Positions 1 to 9,453 are shown, counted from the first letter of the stretch. The stretch is 54,617 nt of DNA from Bacillaceae bacterium UBA7792 (GCA_002480735.1 DLCS01000004.1:1-54617), one strand, 5' to 3'. The notes: a model not told the origin generated them from the sequence alone. Numbers and translations are program-made.

Positions 1-193
1 TCTTATGATTAAATACCTTTATTTGGTCATATTGCTGAATATATTGTTTTATAATTTCACTTGAACTATCCTGACTCGCATCGTTAACCAAAATCAGTTC
101 AAAATCTTCAAGAGTAGATGATAGAAGACTATCGATTGCTTCTTTTATATATCTTTCGTTATTATAAAAAGGCATAGCAAAAGAAAATAGCAT
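1..193 (-). CDS. Family 2 glycosyltransferase, N-terminal part only (runs off left edge)
   Basis: The reading frame opens with ATG at 193 after the ribosome binding site AAAGGAGA and is open to the window edge (about 64 residues). The visible protein begins MLFSFAMPFYNNERYIKEAI and continues with a ...LILVNDASQDSS stretch. These are the usual beta1-alpha1 and VNDxS elements at the start of the GT-A fold of GT2 enzymes, which transfer a sugar from a nucleotide-sugar donor. It lies on the same strand as, and downstream of, the sugar operon at 2.1-11.5 kb, so it was probably part of that operon before the IS element at 0.5-1.9 kb inserted. Acceptor and sugar cannot be deduced. Confidence 0.85.
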   Translation of the reverse strand, partial: MLFSFAMPFYNNERYIKEAIDSLLSSTLEDFELILVNDASQDSSSEIIKQYIQQYDQIKVFNHK

Positions 194-303
194 ATATTAT
201 ATTCTCCTTTCTAGGAGATTTTTTATTCCTTCTGGACATCCTAGCTTTCCGAAAGAAATTAGATTAGTTTATTACATGAATCAATTTCATAATTCCCGAT
301 TTT

Positions 304-347
304 AAAAAAATACAGAGTAACAGAGTATCTGTTACTAGAATTTTTTT
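304..347. terminator. Bidirectional terminator-like hairpin
   Basis: A perfect 9-bp stem AGTAACAGA / TCTGTTACT (316-324 and 328-336) has an A-run on its left (304-310) and a T-run on its right (341-347). Either strand would therefore give a stem followed by U residues. It lies between the partial glycosyltransferase and the IS element. Confidence 0.5.
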
Positions 348-370
348 GTTTTACTCTTTTGAACTTTGTA

Positions 371-498
371 GTTGATTTCCGTTACAGGCGGACGCTCTCC
401 GCGGGGCGTGCGGGAAGCCTCCTCGTCGCCTAGGCTCCTGCGGTGTCTCCCCTGTCCCGCTTCCCCCGCAGGAGTCGCCGCCTTCCACTCCAATCAAC
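371..498. repeat. 128-bp GC-rich imperfect palindrome (dispersed-repeat type)
   Basis: The block is bounded by GTTGATT at 371 and AATCAAC at 498. It is far richer in G+C than its surroundings. The two halves are largely self-complementary: the arm GGAGGCTTCCCGC reads back as part of GCGGGAAGCCTCC, and CGCAGGAGCCTAGGCGACGAGG pairs across the centre. The short open frame through it has no ribosome binding site and is a by-product. Similar GC-rich blocks starting GTTGATTTCCG occur between genes in other Bacillaceae (from memory, not searched). A transcript would fold into one long rod-like hairpin. Confidence 0.75.
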
Positions 499-2010
499 AG
501 GTTTGGAAATTAAGTCTTAACACTAATATGGTCTGTCTTTTAAGCAGCTTGTTGTTGACTAACCAATGCATTGATACGATCTGCAGCTAATTTTGATGCG
601 TTATAAACCAAGGTCACTAGATCAAAATGGACTTTTGCACGTTTCCTGTACGATAACGAACATTGTTTAGTTGAAAGTACAACTTGAGATATGCATTCAC
701 ACGTTCCACAGCCGTACGGCTTTTAAAAATAGTTTTCCAAGCCTTCGAACCTCTTGCAGGTGCAGTGTATTTTCTAAGATCTGTTGTGATCTTTACTTTG
801 TAGATTTTTTGACATAGCCCTTCATTAGCTAAAGGACACTCTTTACATTCCTTTGGTCTTGTGTATTTGAGTGTTTCGTATTTTGGATCGAAACTATCAT
901 AGCGATACGAATGTTCTCGGAAACAAGTGGGTGCGAAATATTTATCAAACCCTTCGGGCTCAGGCTCATTACGCTTGTTGTAGGCAATGACTGACTGTTG
1001 GCCCATTCGATGAACCTGTTCATAAATCGGTTCGAAATCATAGCCTGCATCCATTGTTTGATAACGTAAAGTTTCTAGTTGAACACGCTCATGTATTCCC
1101 TTTAATAAAGGGATCGCTGCCTTTCCGTCATTCAAATTACCAGATGAAAAAAGAGATTGAAGAATATATTGGCTTTTGGTTCCAACTGCTAGATGTGCCT
1201 TATAGCCAAACCAAAAAACGTTCTTTCCTTCGCTGTTTTTCTTCACACCCCACTCTGGATTTTGAGGGATTTCAGTACGAAGTTGTTCTAAAGGAACGTC
1301 CAGCTGTTCTTCAATTTTCTTTTCAAAAAGAGGTAAATTGGCTTCGCGTTCCGCTTGTTCCACTAGCCATTTTTCTCTTTCTTCTTTTGATTTACGCCCA
1401 CGTTTCTTGGGCTCAGTTTTTGGTTTTTCCTCTTTTGGAGGTGCTTGGTCTTTTGCTTCAAAGTGTGTCGCATCGAGGGCTACTGTATCGTCCGTAATAA
1501 AGCCTTCTGAAATGGCTTGATATAGAACCGAATCATTAGCATCTTCAAGAGCAGTTGACTCACTGATGATCGTTATCATTCTTGAAAAAGCTGCTTCAGA
1601 TGGTACTGTATCAGAAACTAAAAACCCACAGTCTAGACGAAAAATCATATCGTTTTTTAATCGTTTTACCAAGTCTTTAATAAATGGAATGCGTTCTGTT
1701 AATCGTGCAACAAGGGAGTAAATCATAGCTGCATAATTCAGTTCAACAGGTCTACCAAAACGAGATTTCTTCGTCACCAAAGCAAAGATTGGCTCAATGT
1801 CAATAGCTGAAAAAACGGCTTCAAACCGATGGGTAGGTTCTAAATTATATAATTCTTGTAGGTCAAATAGGCTTCCTTGTCGTATAATAGTCATAGGGAG
1901 TCTTCCTCCAGTCTCAGAGTTGGTTTAGTCACTTACTCTTTTCGACATTTTGGGGAGGTACTCCTTTTTTTAACGTTCAAAAGCCTTGAGCCCGTAGGGC
2001 TCATAATTTT
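499..2010 (-). mobile_element. IS1182-family insertion sequence (ends not resolved)
   Basis: The element is recognised by its transposase. Terminal inverted repeats could not be identified by eye. The stated limits run from the end of the GC-rich palindrome to just past a small hairpin (GAGCCC GTA GGGCTC, 1988-2002) upstream of the transposase. The insertion separates the methyltransferase gene at 2.1 kb from the glycosyltransferase at the left edge, all on the same strand. Confidence 0.5.
540..1894 (-). pseudogene. IS1182-family DDE transposase, frameshifted near the C-terminus
   Basis: The first 425 residues (start ATG 1894) match IS1182-type transposases: an N-terminal DUF772-like helical region (SRFGRPVELNYAAMIYSL), a basic linker (KKRGRKSKEER), a DDE core with DATHF and DAGYDFEP, and a final ERVNAYLKLYF segment carrying the last acidic residue. 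The frame then stops at 617. In the neighbouring frame the normal tail continues without a break from about 640 to 540 (...VHFDLVTLVYNASKLAADR...QQQAA). Adding one A to the GGAAACGTG run (about 642-650) restores the full frame, so one base is missing there relative to an intact gene. The catalytic core is intact, so only about 30 C-terminal residues are lost. It may be a true inactivating change, a recoded frame or a homopolymer sequencing error. Confidence 0.85.
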
Positions 2011-2093
2011 GAAATTGATTCACATAAAATAAAATTCATAAAAATAGAGGACCAATGTTCCTTTATAAATCCTTTTCGGAAACACATTTAATT

Positions 2094-3101
2094 TTACTTT
2101 GTAATTATTACAGACCCATATTCATCACTCATCGGTACAATAGAAATAGATTGTTCCTTACAAAAATCATCTACAGCATTCTTTACTCCTTCGAAGCTTC
2201 TATTGAAGTAATCATGTACTAAAATATATCCACCTTTACTAAGTCGAGGATAGAAATACTCTAATCCCGAATAAATAGGTGAATAGAGGTCCGTGTCTAA
2301 GCTTACCAATGCAAAATTATCCTCTACATCTACGACAGTTGAAGGAAAGTAACCCTTTTTTACAATACAATTTTGTGGATTTTGCATTCGACTTAAAACA
2401 AATTCTTCACTAGTATCTTTAAATTGGCTATTAATATTTATAGAGAAATCTTTAACCCTATCAACTTCTATATCCTTCTCATTGAAACCTTCAAATGTAT
2501 CAAATAAATAAAACCGACGATCTGGAAATAGCTTATTAATATAAAAAGCAAAGTTTCCCCTATATACACCTACCTCTGCAACACTCCCAGGTACTTGTCT
2601 ATTGTTGATTATTTTACTTATGAGCTCTAATGTAGACACCCTGACATAGTCCCTGTTTATATCATATAACTGTCTACTTAGATGAGCCGGATTCATATTG
2701 CAAATATAAGCATCTTCATACACTCTGTTTTCACAAAGAGAATTTACTACATCAGTCTTAAATAACTTTTTATACTCTTCTTGCGTTTCTAGTAAAAATT
2801 TACGGAATTTCTTACTATCATTTATATCTATGTATAAAATCTTATTTTCAGGAACTCCATAACTTATTAATTTATTTTCTAAATTATCTAGAAACTGCGA
2901 CGAAATACAAATAATAATATAATCATAATGAATATTTTTTAACTCAGATGGCGTAAAAATGTTTAATTTATTTTTATCATCATTATTTATATATTCTTCA
3001 TCTAATATATATCCTTCTATTGTTACCTTTTCCTTATTAAGTATCTTTTCAGTTGTTCCACTACCAATGCCTTTACCATATAACAATACTCTTATCGTCA
3101 T
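2094..3101 (-). CDS. TylF/macrocin-O-methyltransferase-like SAM-dependent methyltransferase with N-terminal Rossmann-like domain
   Basis: This 335-residue protein starts at ATG 3101. Residues 1-95 form a small alternating alpha/beta domain starting RVLLYGKGIGSGTTEKIL, like the nucleotide- or CoA-binding type domain often fused to sugar-tailoring enzymes. Residues about 125-335 are TylF-like: SVAEVGVYRGNFAFYINK is the SAM-binding glycine loop, YLFDTFEGF follows strand 2, and VSLDTDLYSPIYSGLEYFYP with YILVHDYF carries the metal/SAM acidic residues of this family. TylF-type enzymes O-methylate sugar hydroxyls, so this is probably a late tailoring step on the glycan built by the operon. It is the last intact gene before the IS insertion. 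A related small Rossmann-like domain ends the glycosyltransferase at 7.2-8.3 kb. Confidence 0.85.
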   Translation of the reverse strand: MTIRVLLYGKGIGSGTTEKILNKEKVTIEGYILDEEYINNDDKNKLNIFTPSELKNIHYDYIIICISSQFLDNLENKLISYGVPENKILYIDINDSKKFRKFLLETQEEYKKLFKTDVVNSLCENRVYEDAYICNMNPAHLSRQLYDINRDYVRVSTLELISKIINNRQVPGSVAEVGVYRGNFAFYINKLFPDRRFYLFDTFEGFNEKDIEVDRVKDFSININSQFKDTSEEFVLSRMQNPQNCIVKKGYFPSTVVDVEDNFALVSLDTDLYSPIYSGLEYFYPRLSKGGYILVHDYFNRSFEGVKNAVDDFCKEQSISIVPMSDEYGSVIITK

Positions 3102-3142
3102 GATTGCCCCCTAATATTAAATGAATATTAATAACAAACCAT

Positions 3143-4258
3143 TTAAGGTTGGTAGATATTTACAAGCCTAATAACTTGTTCAATCTCTCGCTGTGTCATT
3201 ATGGGATTAAGCGGAAGACTTATAACCTCATTATGAAGGTTTTCAGTAACATTAAGGTTGAATTCACTCCATTCATCATATGCCTCTTGCTTATGCGGCG
3301 GAACAGGATAATGGATAAGGGTTTCAACGCCATTTTGTTGTAAGTGTGCTTGAAACTTTCCCCTGTTTATAGTACGGACAACAAATAAATGCCAGACATG
3401 AGAAAACGGATCACCATTTTCTATTGTAGGCAATAAAATCGCTGGATTGGTTATGTGTTTTAAATAATACTCAGCAATATCCCTTCTCTTTTCATTATCC
3501 TTGTCCAAATACCTTAATTTTACCCTCAATACTGCAGCTTGAATTTCATCGAGTCTAGAGTTTACCCCTTTTATGTCATGAATATATTTAACATGAGAAC
3601 CGTAGTTCCGATATGCTCTCAATTTATCAGCAAGGATATCATCATCAGTTGTAATTGCCCCAGCATCACCTAAAGCCCCTAAGTTCTTTCCTGGGAAAAA
3701 GCTAAATCCCGCAGCATCTCCTAAGCTTCCTGTCCGTTTACCATTATAAAAAGCACCGTGAGATTGAGCACTATCTTCAATTATTTTCAAATCATATTGG
3801 CTTGCAATCGCCTTTATCTTTTCCATATTTGCCACTTGTCCATATAAATGAACAACCATAATAGCCTTTGTCCTATTTGTAATTTTTTCTTCTACTATGT
3901 CAGGATTTATATTAAAACTATACTCATCAGGTTCAACTAATACTGGTGTTAGACGGTTAGATGAAATAGCTAAAATGGTTGCTATATATGTATTGGCAGG
4001 AACTAGTATTTCTGCTCCATCCTCAAACTCCATAGCTTTTAAAATAAGTGTCAATGCATCTAACCCATTCCCAGTCCCAATACAATGTTTCGCCCCGCAA
4101 AATGCAGAAAACTCTTCTTCGAATTTCTGTAATTCCTGACCGAGAATATACCAACCGCTATCTAGTACCCTGTTAACAGCTTCATTAATTTCCTTACGAT
4201 ATCTTTCATTTATCGCCTTAAGATCTAGAAAAGGAACTTCAATATTTTTAACCTCCAT
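3143..4258 (-). CDS. DegT/DnrJ/EryC1-family sugar 3-aminotransferase (FdtB/QdtB type)
   Basis: This 371-residue PLP enzyme is of normal length for the family. Visible motifs are GTGNGLDAL (phosphate cup), [32 protein letters not shown] with the cofactor-binding aspartate, and [15 protein letters not shown] with the lysine that would bind PLP (residue about 186). The C-terminal half has [12 protein letters not shown] and [12 protein letters not shown]. Together with the ketoisomerase two genes upstream, it is predicted to aminate C3 of dTDP-3-keto-6-deoxyhexose, giving a dTDP-3-amino-3,6-dideoxyhexose. Its start (ATG 4258) overlaps the end of the acyltransferase gene by 11 bases, indicating translational coupling. 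The sugar configuration (Qui3N or Fuc3N) depends on the isomerase. Confidence 0.9.
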   Translation of the reverse strand: MEVKNIEVPFLDLKAINERYRKEINEAVNRVLDSGWYILGQELQKFEEEFSAFCGAKHCIGTGNGLDALTLILKAMEFEDGAEILVPANTYIATILAISSNRLTPVLVEPDEYSFNINPDIVEEKITNRTKAIMVVHLYGQVANMEKIKAIASQYDLKIIEDSAQSHGAFYNGKRTGSLGDAAGFSFFPGKNLGALGDAGAITTDDDILADKLRAYRNYGSHVKYIHDIKGVNSRLDEIQAAVLRVKLRYLDKDNEKRRDIAEYYLKHITNPAILLPTIENGDPFSHVWHLFVVRTINRGKFQAHLQQNGVETLIHYPVPPHKQEAYDEWSEFNLNVTENLHNEVISLPLNPIMTQREIEQVIRLVNIYQP

Positions 4259-4847
4259 TTTTATTTACCTCTTCTCTTTTTTGCCAATGCAATAAAATCT
4301 TTTCAAAAGGCTTCGGGTCAAATTTTTGTTTCTTTAAGACATAAGTGTAATATTCAACATTTCGAATCATTTTAGAACCTATTCTTATAAAACCAAACCT
4401 CTTATTAATAGATTCCATTTTAGTGTTATCATATCTAGTAGTAGTTATGATTTGGGAAACTTTTAATTCTTCAAATGCCAATTTAATTACCAATATCTCT
4501 GCTTCTAACGCATAGGGCTTTTTCGCTGCATTTGACTGGTCTAAAATAAACCGACCCTTTTCGCACTGTAAAGAATCTATATCATAAATAGAAGTGCTTC
4601 CTATAATTTCATGTGTTTCATTGCTTTGAATTACCCAATATAAATCATTATTCTTCTTATTATACTCTTCCGTCCATTCTAGTTGACTTAGCAGCGTGGA
4701 TTCAAACGATTGATTTAAGAAATAAGAAGTTCTTTCATTGTTACGCAATCTAACTACATCTGGAGCAAACTCTTTACTGTAAGGAATTAGTGTCAGAAAG
4801 TATCCACTAATCGATTTCTCTTTTAGTTCTTGTACCATATCAATCAT
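4248..4847 (-). CDS. GNAT-family N-acyltransferase, probable amino-sugar N-acylating enzyme
   Basis: This 199-residue protein has the RimJ/RimL/WecD-like GNAT layout: an early [11 protein letters not shown] segment, a central [21 protein letters not shown] hairpin, [20 protein letters not shown] in the region of the acyl-CoA loop, and the late [13 protein letters not shown] helix-strand element. Its position between the ketoisomerase and the aminotransferase, with overlaps of 8 and 11 bases, argues that it acylates the new 3-amino group of the dTDP sugar. The well-studied QdtC enzyme does this step with a left-handed beta-helix fold, so a GNAT here would be a non-homologous replacement. An ACP is encoded upstream in the same operon, so the donor could be acyl-ACP rather than acyl-CoA. 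That is inference. Confidence 0.8.
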   Translation of the reverse strand: MIDMVQELKEKSISGYFLTLIPYSKEFAPDVVRLRNNERTSYFLNQSFESTLLSQLEWTEEYNKKNNDLYWVIQSNETHEIIGSTSIYDIDSLQCEKGRFILDQSNAAKKPYALEAEILVIKLAFEELKVSQIITTTRYDNTKMESINKRFGFIRIGSKMIRNVEYYTYVLKKQKFDPKPFEKILLHWQKREEVNKNGG

Positions 4848-5244
4848 TTTGATGTACCTTCTTTAAAAATGTATGATAATCCCTTATATAATCATTTTCA
4901 TCATAATATTCACTCGCAAGTATCATTAACACACAATCATCGGAGAAGTCATGCATTTCTCTCCATACCATATTATCAATAAGTAAACCTTGATTTTGTT
5001 GATTGAGTCTAAATTCCTTTTTTCCATTTCCATCATCTATTTTAATTAAGCAAGACCCGTTAATACATAACAAAATTTGTTTTAAGTTTTTATGAGCATG
5101 GAATCCTCTGGGAAATTGTCTATCTAAATCATACATATAATAAACACGTTTAATATTAAATGGTATATTTTTCAACTCTTCCAACGCTATTAAAGATCCC
5201 CTCTCATCTTTAATAACTGAAAAATCGATTAGGCAGTTTCCCAT
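4840..5244 (-). CDS. dTDP-4-dehydro-6-deoxyglucose 3,4-ketoisomerase (FdtA/QdtA, WxcM-like cupin)
   Basis: This 134-residue single-domain cupin is the usual length for the family. It has the N-terminal KDERGSLIALEE loop, the signature RGFHAHKNLKQ with the two active-site histidines, the SCLIKIDDG turn and a late VWREMHDF strand. The reaction moves the keto group of dTDP-4-keto-6-deoxyglucose from C4 to C3, feeding the aminotransferase. Whether the product is gluco (Qui3N branch) or galacto (Fuc3N branch) is set by residues next to the conserved RG of the early loop. Here that loop reads E-R-G, which I cannot assign safely. The start ATG 5244 overlaps the preceding stop (TAATG), so it is tightly coupled to rfbB. 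No rhamnose genes rmlC or rmlD are present, consistent with the intermediate going to this sugar. Confidence 0.9.
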   Translation of the reverse strand: MGNCLIDFSVIKDERGSLIALEELKNIPFNIKRVYYMYDLDRQFPRGFHAHKNLKQILLCINGSCLIKIDDGNGKKEFRLNQQNQGLLIDNMVWREMHDFSDDCVLMILASEYYDENDYIRDYHTFLKKVHQND

Positions 5245-6272
5245 TATATCACACCCATTTTTCTGTATTTATCTATGTACCAATCAATAGTCCTTTTCAT
5301 TCCCATTTCAAATGGAATGGAAGATTTAAACAAAAGTTCTGTTTCTAACTTAGTAGCATCAATAGCATACCGAAAGTCATGTCCGGGACGATCTTTTACA
5401 TAACGGATTAAAGTTTTATAACTCTTTTCCCAAGGAAGTAAACGATCAAGTTGCTCACAAATAAATGTTGCAATCTCAATATTGGTTTTTTCATTGTGAC
5501 CACCAACCAAATATGTTTCCCCTGGTTTCCCTTGATGAAATACTAGATCAATAGCTCTACAATGATCTTCTACATGAAGCCAGTCCCTAACATTTTCCCC
5601 CTTACCATAAATAGGTAATACCTCTTTCCTTAACGCTTTTCGGATTAATGTTGGAATAAGTTTTTCATCATGCTGTTTGGGACCATAATTATTAGAGCAA
5701 TTAGTTGTTACAACATTTACCCCATATGTATGAAAATAGCTTCTCACCATCATATCGGACGCAGCTTTACTCGCACTATAAGGACTGTTAGGAGCATATG
5801 GTGTTTCTTCTGTAAAATATCCCTTTTCTCCAAGTGAACCGTATACTTCATCTGTAGAAATGTGATGAAAACGCGAATTCCTGTATTCTAATTTATAAGT
5901 AAAAGGTTTTTCCATCCAATGTTTTCTTGCGGTCTCAATGAGATTTACCGTACCTATAACATTCGTTTCTGAAAAAATAGTGGGATTAGTAATAGAATTG
6001 TCTACATGAGATTCAGCCGCAAAATGAATAACATGATGAATATCGTGTTCTTCGAAGATTTTTTCAACTAATTGTTTATTGCGAATATCTCCATTAATAA
6101 AAATATAATCTTTTTTCCCTTTTACCTCTTTTAAGTTGTTCAAATCTCCAGCATATGTTAAAAGATCAAGATTCACTATATTATAATCAGAATAATTATC
6201 TAAAAAATAAGTAATAAAATTGGACCCGATAAAACCGGCACCGCCAGTAATCAAAATGGTGTTTTTTTTCAT
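5244..6272 (-). CDS. rfbB: dTDP-glucose 4,6-dehydratase
   Basis: This extended short-chain dehydrogenase of about 342 residues has [11 protein letters not shown] (NAD-binding glycine motif), [21 protein letters not shown] (catalytic Asp-Glu pair following Thr) and the YSASKAASD active-site Tyr-x-x-x-Lys. It converts dTDP-glucose to dTDP-4-keto-6-deoxyglucose. I place the start at the ATG at 6272. It overlaps the rfbA stop as ATGA and is preceded by GGGAAGAG, whereas the open frame only extends further through a TTG at 6287. Its product is the substrate of the ketoisomerase encoded immediately downstream. Confidence 0.95.
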   Translation of the reverse strand: MKKNTILITGGAGFIGSNFITYFLDNYSDYNIVNLDLLTYAGDLNNLKEVKGKKDYIFINGDIRNKQLVEKIFEEHDIHHVIHFAAESHVDNSITNPTIFSETNVIGTVNLIETARKHWMEKPFTYKLEYRNSRFHHISTDEVYGSLGEKGYFTEETPYAPNSPYSASKAASDMMVRSYFHTYGVNVVTTNCSNNYGPKQHDEKLIPTLIRKALRKEVLPIYGKGENVRDWLHVEDHCRAIDLVFHQGKPGETYLVGGHNEKTNIEIATFICEQLDRLLPWEKSYKTLIRYVKDRPGHDFRYAIDATKLETELLFKSSIPFEMGMKRTIDWYIDKYRKMGVI

Positions 6273-7171
6273 ATTATCTCTTCCCAATTCCGTGATGAAT
6301 CAGTTCTTTCCTCGGCTAACTCTAATAAATAGCATCCATAATCAGTTTTGTTTAATGGTTCCGCAAGTTGAATAAGCTGTTTTCTGTTAATATAGCCCAT
6401 GCGATAAGATATCTCTTCTAAGCATGCCACTTTAAAACCTTGACGCTTCTCAACAGTTTCAATAAAATTCGAAGCCTCTAGTAATGACATATGCGTTCCT
6501 GTATCTAACCAAGCAAATCCTCTTCCTAATAACTCTACTTTGAGTTTGTTTTTCTGCAGATATTTCTTATTTATATCTGTAATCTCTAGTTCTCCTCGTT
6601 CCGAAGGAGTGAGACTTTTTGCAATTTCTACTACATCATTATCGTAAAAATACAAACCAGTTACGGCAAATTCACTCTTAGGAAAATTAGGTTTCTCTTC
6701 AATAGATATTACATTGTATTTTTCATCAAACTCTACCACTCCGAACCTTTCGGGATCTTTTACTCTATAGCCAAAAACTGTAGCCCCCTCTGTTAGCCTT
6801 GCAGCGTTTTGTAAAATGGAGGTAAATCCGGCCCCAAAGAAAATATTGTCTCCTAGTATCAAGGCTATACTTTCATTACCAATAAACTCCTCACCTACAA
6901 GAAAAGCATCGGCAAGACCACGAGGATGTTCCTGTACTTTGTAACTTAAAGATATACCCAATTGATTACCATTTCCAAGTAATTGCGTAAAACGTGGAAG
7001 ATCTTCAGTAGTAGATATAATTAATATATCCCTTATCCCAGCTAACATAAGGATAGAAAGAGGGTAATAGATCATTGGTTTATCATAAATAGGGAGTAAA
7101 TGCTTAGAAATAGCTTTAGTAATTGGGTGCAAACGAGTACCATTTCCACCAGCTAGAATGATACCTTTCAA
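6269..7171 (-). CDS. rfbA: Glucose-1-phosphate thymidylyltransferase
   Basis: This 300-residue protein carries the RmlA signature [39 protein letters not shown], the substrate loop [12 protein letters not shown] and [10 protein letters not shown] with the metal-binding aspartate. It joins glucose-1-phosphate and dTTP into dTDP-glucose, the entry point of the pathway completed by the four genes downstream. The start codon is TTG at 7171, placed 7 bases after an AAGGGGGG ribosome binding site. There is no ATG nearby in frame. Its stop overlaps the rfbB start (ATGA). Confidence 0.95.
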   Translation of the reverse strand: MKGIILAGGNGTRLHPITKAISKHLLPIYDKPMIYYPLSILMLAGIRDILIISTTEDLPRFTQLLGNGNQLGISLSYKVQEHPRGLADAFLVGEEFIGNESIALILGDNIFFGAGFTSILQNAARLTEGATVFGYRVKDPERFGVVEFDEKYNVISIEEKPNFPKSEFAVTGLYFYDNDVVEIAKSLTPSERGELEITDINKKYLQKNKLKVELLGRGFAWLDTGTHMSLLEASNFIETVEKRQGFKVACLEEISYRMGYINRKQLIQLAEPLNKTDYGCYLLELAEERTDSSRNWEEII

Positions 7172-7225
7172 TGTTGTCCCCCCTTTGAGTTAGCTATCCT
7201 ATTTTTTTGAAAGTCAATTTTTATA

Positions 7226-8317
7226 TTAAATATAATTTTCATTTATTTTAAAACCATTTTTTTTCAACCACTCAAAGATTTCTACATAATATGAACTACA
7301 CACCAAAATAAATATATTTTCTTTATTCTCTTCAAGCAATAACTCTGGTGGTTCAATTCGTAGTTCTGGCCATCTATTTTGAGATATTGCTACTTGAGAA
7401 TCTACAACATAGGAAAATTCAACCTTGTCTTTATAATCGGCAAAAAAACTACCTGCACCCCAAATAACTACCTTTTTCCCACTACTCAATTGATAAACTC
7501 TTTCTAATGGTATTTGACCTAACCTTTTTGGAAGATAGGTTAACAATGCAGTCTGAAGAATGTTGTAATTTTCTATTCCTTTGCAAAAGTCGATATTAAA
7601 TTTTTCCAATATTGGTTCTACAGAGGACATTAAAAATCCTAAGTTTCTTCCTGTATTATACGAATGCAATCTATGATACACTAATGGCTCTTTAATAAAA
7701 TAAATTTTATAATCACGTGAAGCCTTCAAGAAAAAGTCTATATCTTCATACATCAGATTTTCATCATAATAATTTAAATTTCTTATTAAATTCTTTGTAT
7801 AAAATACAGAAATAGATGGCATAGCAAAAACGTTCGCAAGTACATACTCAAATATATTTCCGTCCTCGAATTTAATAAAATCCGAATATTTCGCCATTGG
7901 TTTTTTAAAATTAAAATTAGTCAAGTCTTCACTTTCAATATAATAAGCATCTGAGCAGATTAATTCCGCTTCTGGTTTTATGTTTGTATAAGATATAACT
8001 TGTTCAATAGCTTGTGGTGTTAAATAGTCGTCAGAAGCAGATGGCTTTATGTAAACTCCCTGTGCTAGACCAATTCCAATATTTAATGTTTTATTTATTC
8101 CTTTGTTTTCTTGGTTAACAAAAATAGTATTTACGAATCTATTTTCACATTCTACTTTTAATTTCTGTATTTCATCCCAAGTTCCATCACTTGAACCATC
8201 GTTAATTACAATCAATTCAATATTTTTATAGGTTTGATCTATTATACTCTTAATGCTTTGTGCTATATATTTTTCATGATTATATGCCGGCATTAATACT
8301 GTAACTAAAGGCCCCAT
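7226..8317 (-). CDS. Family 2 glycosyltransferase with C-terminal small Rossmann-like domain
   Basis: This 363-residue protein starts MGPLVTVLMPAYNHEKYIAQ and has IELIVINDGSSDGTW, SASDDYLTPQAIEQ (the acidic DxD-like metal site region) and MYEDIDFFLKASRDY, the pattern of GT2 GT-A transferases. From about residue 280 a second domain begins: KKVVIWGAGSFFADYKDKV then YVVDSQVA and IFILVCSSYYVEIFEWL. This has the glycine-rich turn and alternating strands of a small nucleotide-binding fold, like the N-terminal domain of the TylF-like methyltransferase in the same operon. No membrane segments are seen, so it is probably cytoplasmic. It likely assembles or transfers one of the deoxyamino sugars made by the operon. 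Confidence 0.85.
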   Translation of the reverse strand: MGPLVTVLMPAYNHEKYIAQSIKSIIDQTYKNIELIVINDGSSDGTWDEIQKLKVECENRFVNTIFVNQENKGINKTLNIGIGLAQGVYIKPSASDDYLTPQAIEQVISYTNIKPEAELICSDAYYIESEDLTNFNFKKPMAKYSDFIKFEDGNIFEYVLANVFAMPSISVFYTKNLIRNLNYYDENLMYEDIDFFLKASRDYKIYFIKEPLVYHRLHSYNTGRNLGFLMSSVEPILEKFNIDFCKGIENYNILQTALLTYLPKRLGQIPLERVYQLSSGKKVVIWGAGSFFADYKDKVEFSYVVDSQVAISQNRWPELRIEPPELLLEENKENIFILVCSSYYVEIFEWLKKNGFKINENYI

Positions 8318-8425
8318 TGCTCTATCCCCATTAATAAGTTTTTAATCAGCAGTTATTACATACAGCAAAATCCAAATCCCTCCACTTTCCTAAAAAGGAT
8401 ATGAATTTATTGTCGCTATATGAGT

Positions 8426-9169
8426 TTAGATAATCATTCCCCCATCAACCCCAATAACTTGTCCTGTTACATAAGAAGACATATCCGAGGCAAGGAATAA
8501 CAAAACATTAGCTACTTCTTCTGGCTCACCAATTCTCATCATCTTAATACTAGCCATTCTCTCCTCATATTTTTCTTCAGGCAGCTGTTTTACCATATCA
8601 GTTTTAATAAAACCTGGTGCTACTGCATTTACTCTTATGTTATAAGGGGCTAATTCTTTTGCTGCAGACATTGTAGCTCCAATCACACCAGCTTTACTTG
8701 CCCCATATACTGTCTGCCCTACATTTCCAAATCGACCAATGATCGAGCTCACATTAATAATGGATCCTGATTTTTGTCGCGTCATCAGTCTTGAAGCGTA
8801 TTGCATATGATAGATGATGGCTGAAAGATTAATTGAAAATGTTTCACTCATTTGTCTTTCTCCTACCATACCTAACAAAGCATCATTTAAAATACCCGCA
8901 TTGTTAATAAGAACATCTATCGAGTTGCATTCCTTTTTTATCAATTGAAAAGCTTTTTTTATTTGGGTTAAATCCCCAACATCATAGGTCATAACGATAG
9001 GTTTTGTACCATACATATATTCTATTTCGCTTTGAAGTTTCAAGAGAGCTTCTTCATCACGTCCATTTAATATTAGGTGCGCTCCTTCTTTAGCAAAAAG
9101 TAACGATGTTGCTTTTCCAATTCCTTTAGAAGCACCTGTAATTAAAACTGTTTTGTCCTTAAGCAGCAA
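8426..9169 (-). CDS. SDR-family reductase, 3-oxoacyl-ACP reductase (FabG)-like
   Basis: This NAD(P)-dependent short-chain reductase of about 247 residues has TGASKGIGKATSL (cofactor loop), NNAGILNDALLG, INVSSIIGRFG with the catalytic serine, YGASKAGVIG with Tyr-x-x-x-Lys, and the C-terminal SSYVTGQVIGVDGGM. The organisation is that of FabG, which reduces a 3-oxoacyl chain carried on ACP. It sits 22 bases downstream of an ACP gene, so a pathway-specific beta-hydroxyacyl-ACP supply is a reasonable inference. A sugar keto-reductase role is the alternative. The open frame extends to a GTG at 9178, but the TTG at 9169 is correctly spaced from GAGAGGTG and is preferred. Confidence 0.85.
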   Translation of the reverse strand: MLLKDKTVLITGASKGIGKATSLLFAKEGAHLILNGRDEEALLKLQSEIEYMYGTKPIVMTYDVGDLTQIKKAFQLIKKECNSIDVLINNAGILNDALLGMVGERQMSETFSINLSAIIYHMQYASRLMTRQKSGSIINVSSIIGRFGNVGQTVYGASKAGVIGATMSAAKELAPYNIRVNAVAPGFIKTDMVKQLPEEKYEERMASIKMMRIGEPEEVANVLLFLASDMSSYVTGQVIGVDGGMII

Positions 9170-9191
9170 TCGAAACACCTCTCATAACAAA

Positions 9192-9428
9192 TTAAAATTT
9201 AATATCATATTTGGCTAAAATTTCTTTAGCCTTAGCAAATGAACTTAATTCAAGAACATCCTCAGTATCCAGCATGATATCAAATTGGTCATCAATTTCC
9301 GCCACAAGTGCCATATGGGCAACAGAGTCCCATTCCGGAATAGCATTATAAGTTAATTCATCAGTAATTTGACTTTCTTCAATTCCTAAACACTCTACAA
9401 AGATTTGTTTCAATTTTTCTGTATTCAT
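9192..9428 (-). CDS. Acyl carrier protein
   Basis: The protein has 78 residues from ATG 9428, which follows AGGAAGAGATAAT. The longer open frame upstream lacks a ribosome binding site and would overlap its neighbour. Helix 1 reads MNTEKLKQIFVECLG, the PEWDSVAHM segment carries the serine that would receive 4'-phosphopantetheine (usual form DSL), and the acidic LVAEIDDQFDIML helix follows. It is not next to fatty-acid genes. Its neighbours are an SDR reductase and a GNAT-like protein inside a sugar operon, so it is most likely a dedicated carrier for an acyl group transferred to a sugar. Confidence 0.9.
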   Translation of the reverse strand: MNTEKLKQIFVECLGIEESQITDELTYNAIPEWDSVAHMALVAEIDDQFDIMLDTEDVLELSSFAKAKEILAKYDIKF

Positions 9429-9453
9429 ATTATCTCTTCCTTTAATAATTATT

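Noticed and set aside
372..590. Plus-strand open frame through the GC-rich palindrome
   Set aside because: No ribosome binding site, composition explained by the palindrome, and no resemblance to a protein family.
1054..1520. Plus-strand open frames inside the IS1182 transposase
   Set aside because: Antisense to a clearly recognisable transposase, with no ribosome binding sites.
8426..9169. SDR gene as the housekeeping fabG
   Set aside because: The sequence would fit, but the context (sugar operon, own ACP, no fabD/fabF/plsX) argues for a pathway-specific copy, so no gene symbol was assigned.
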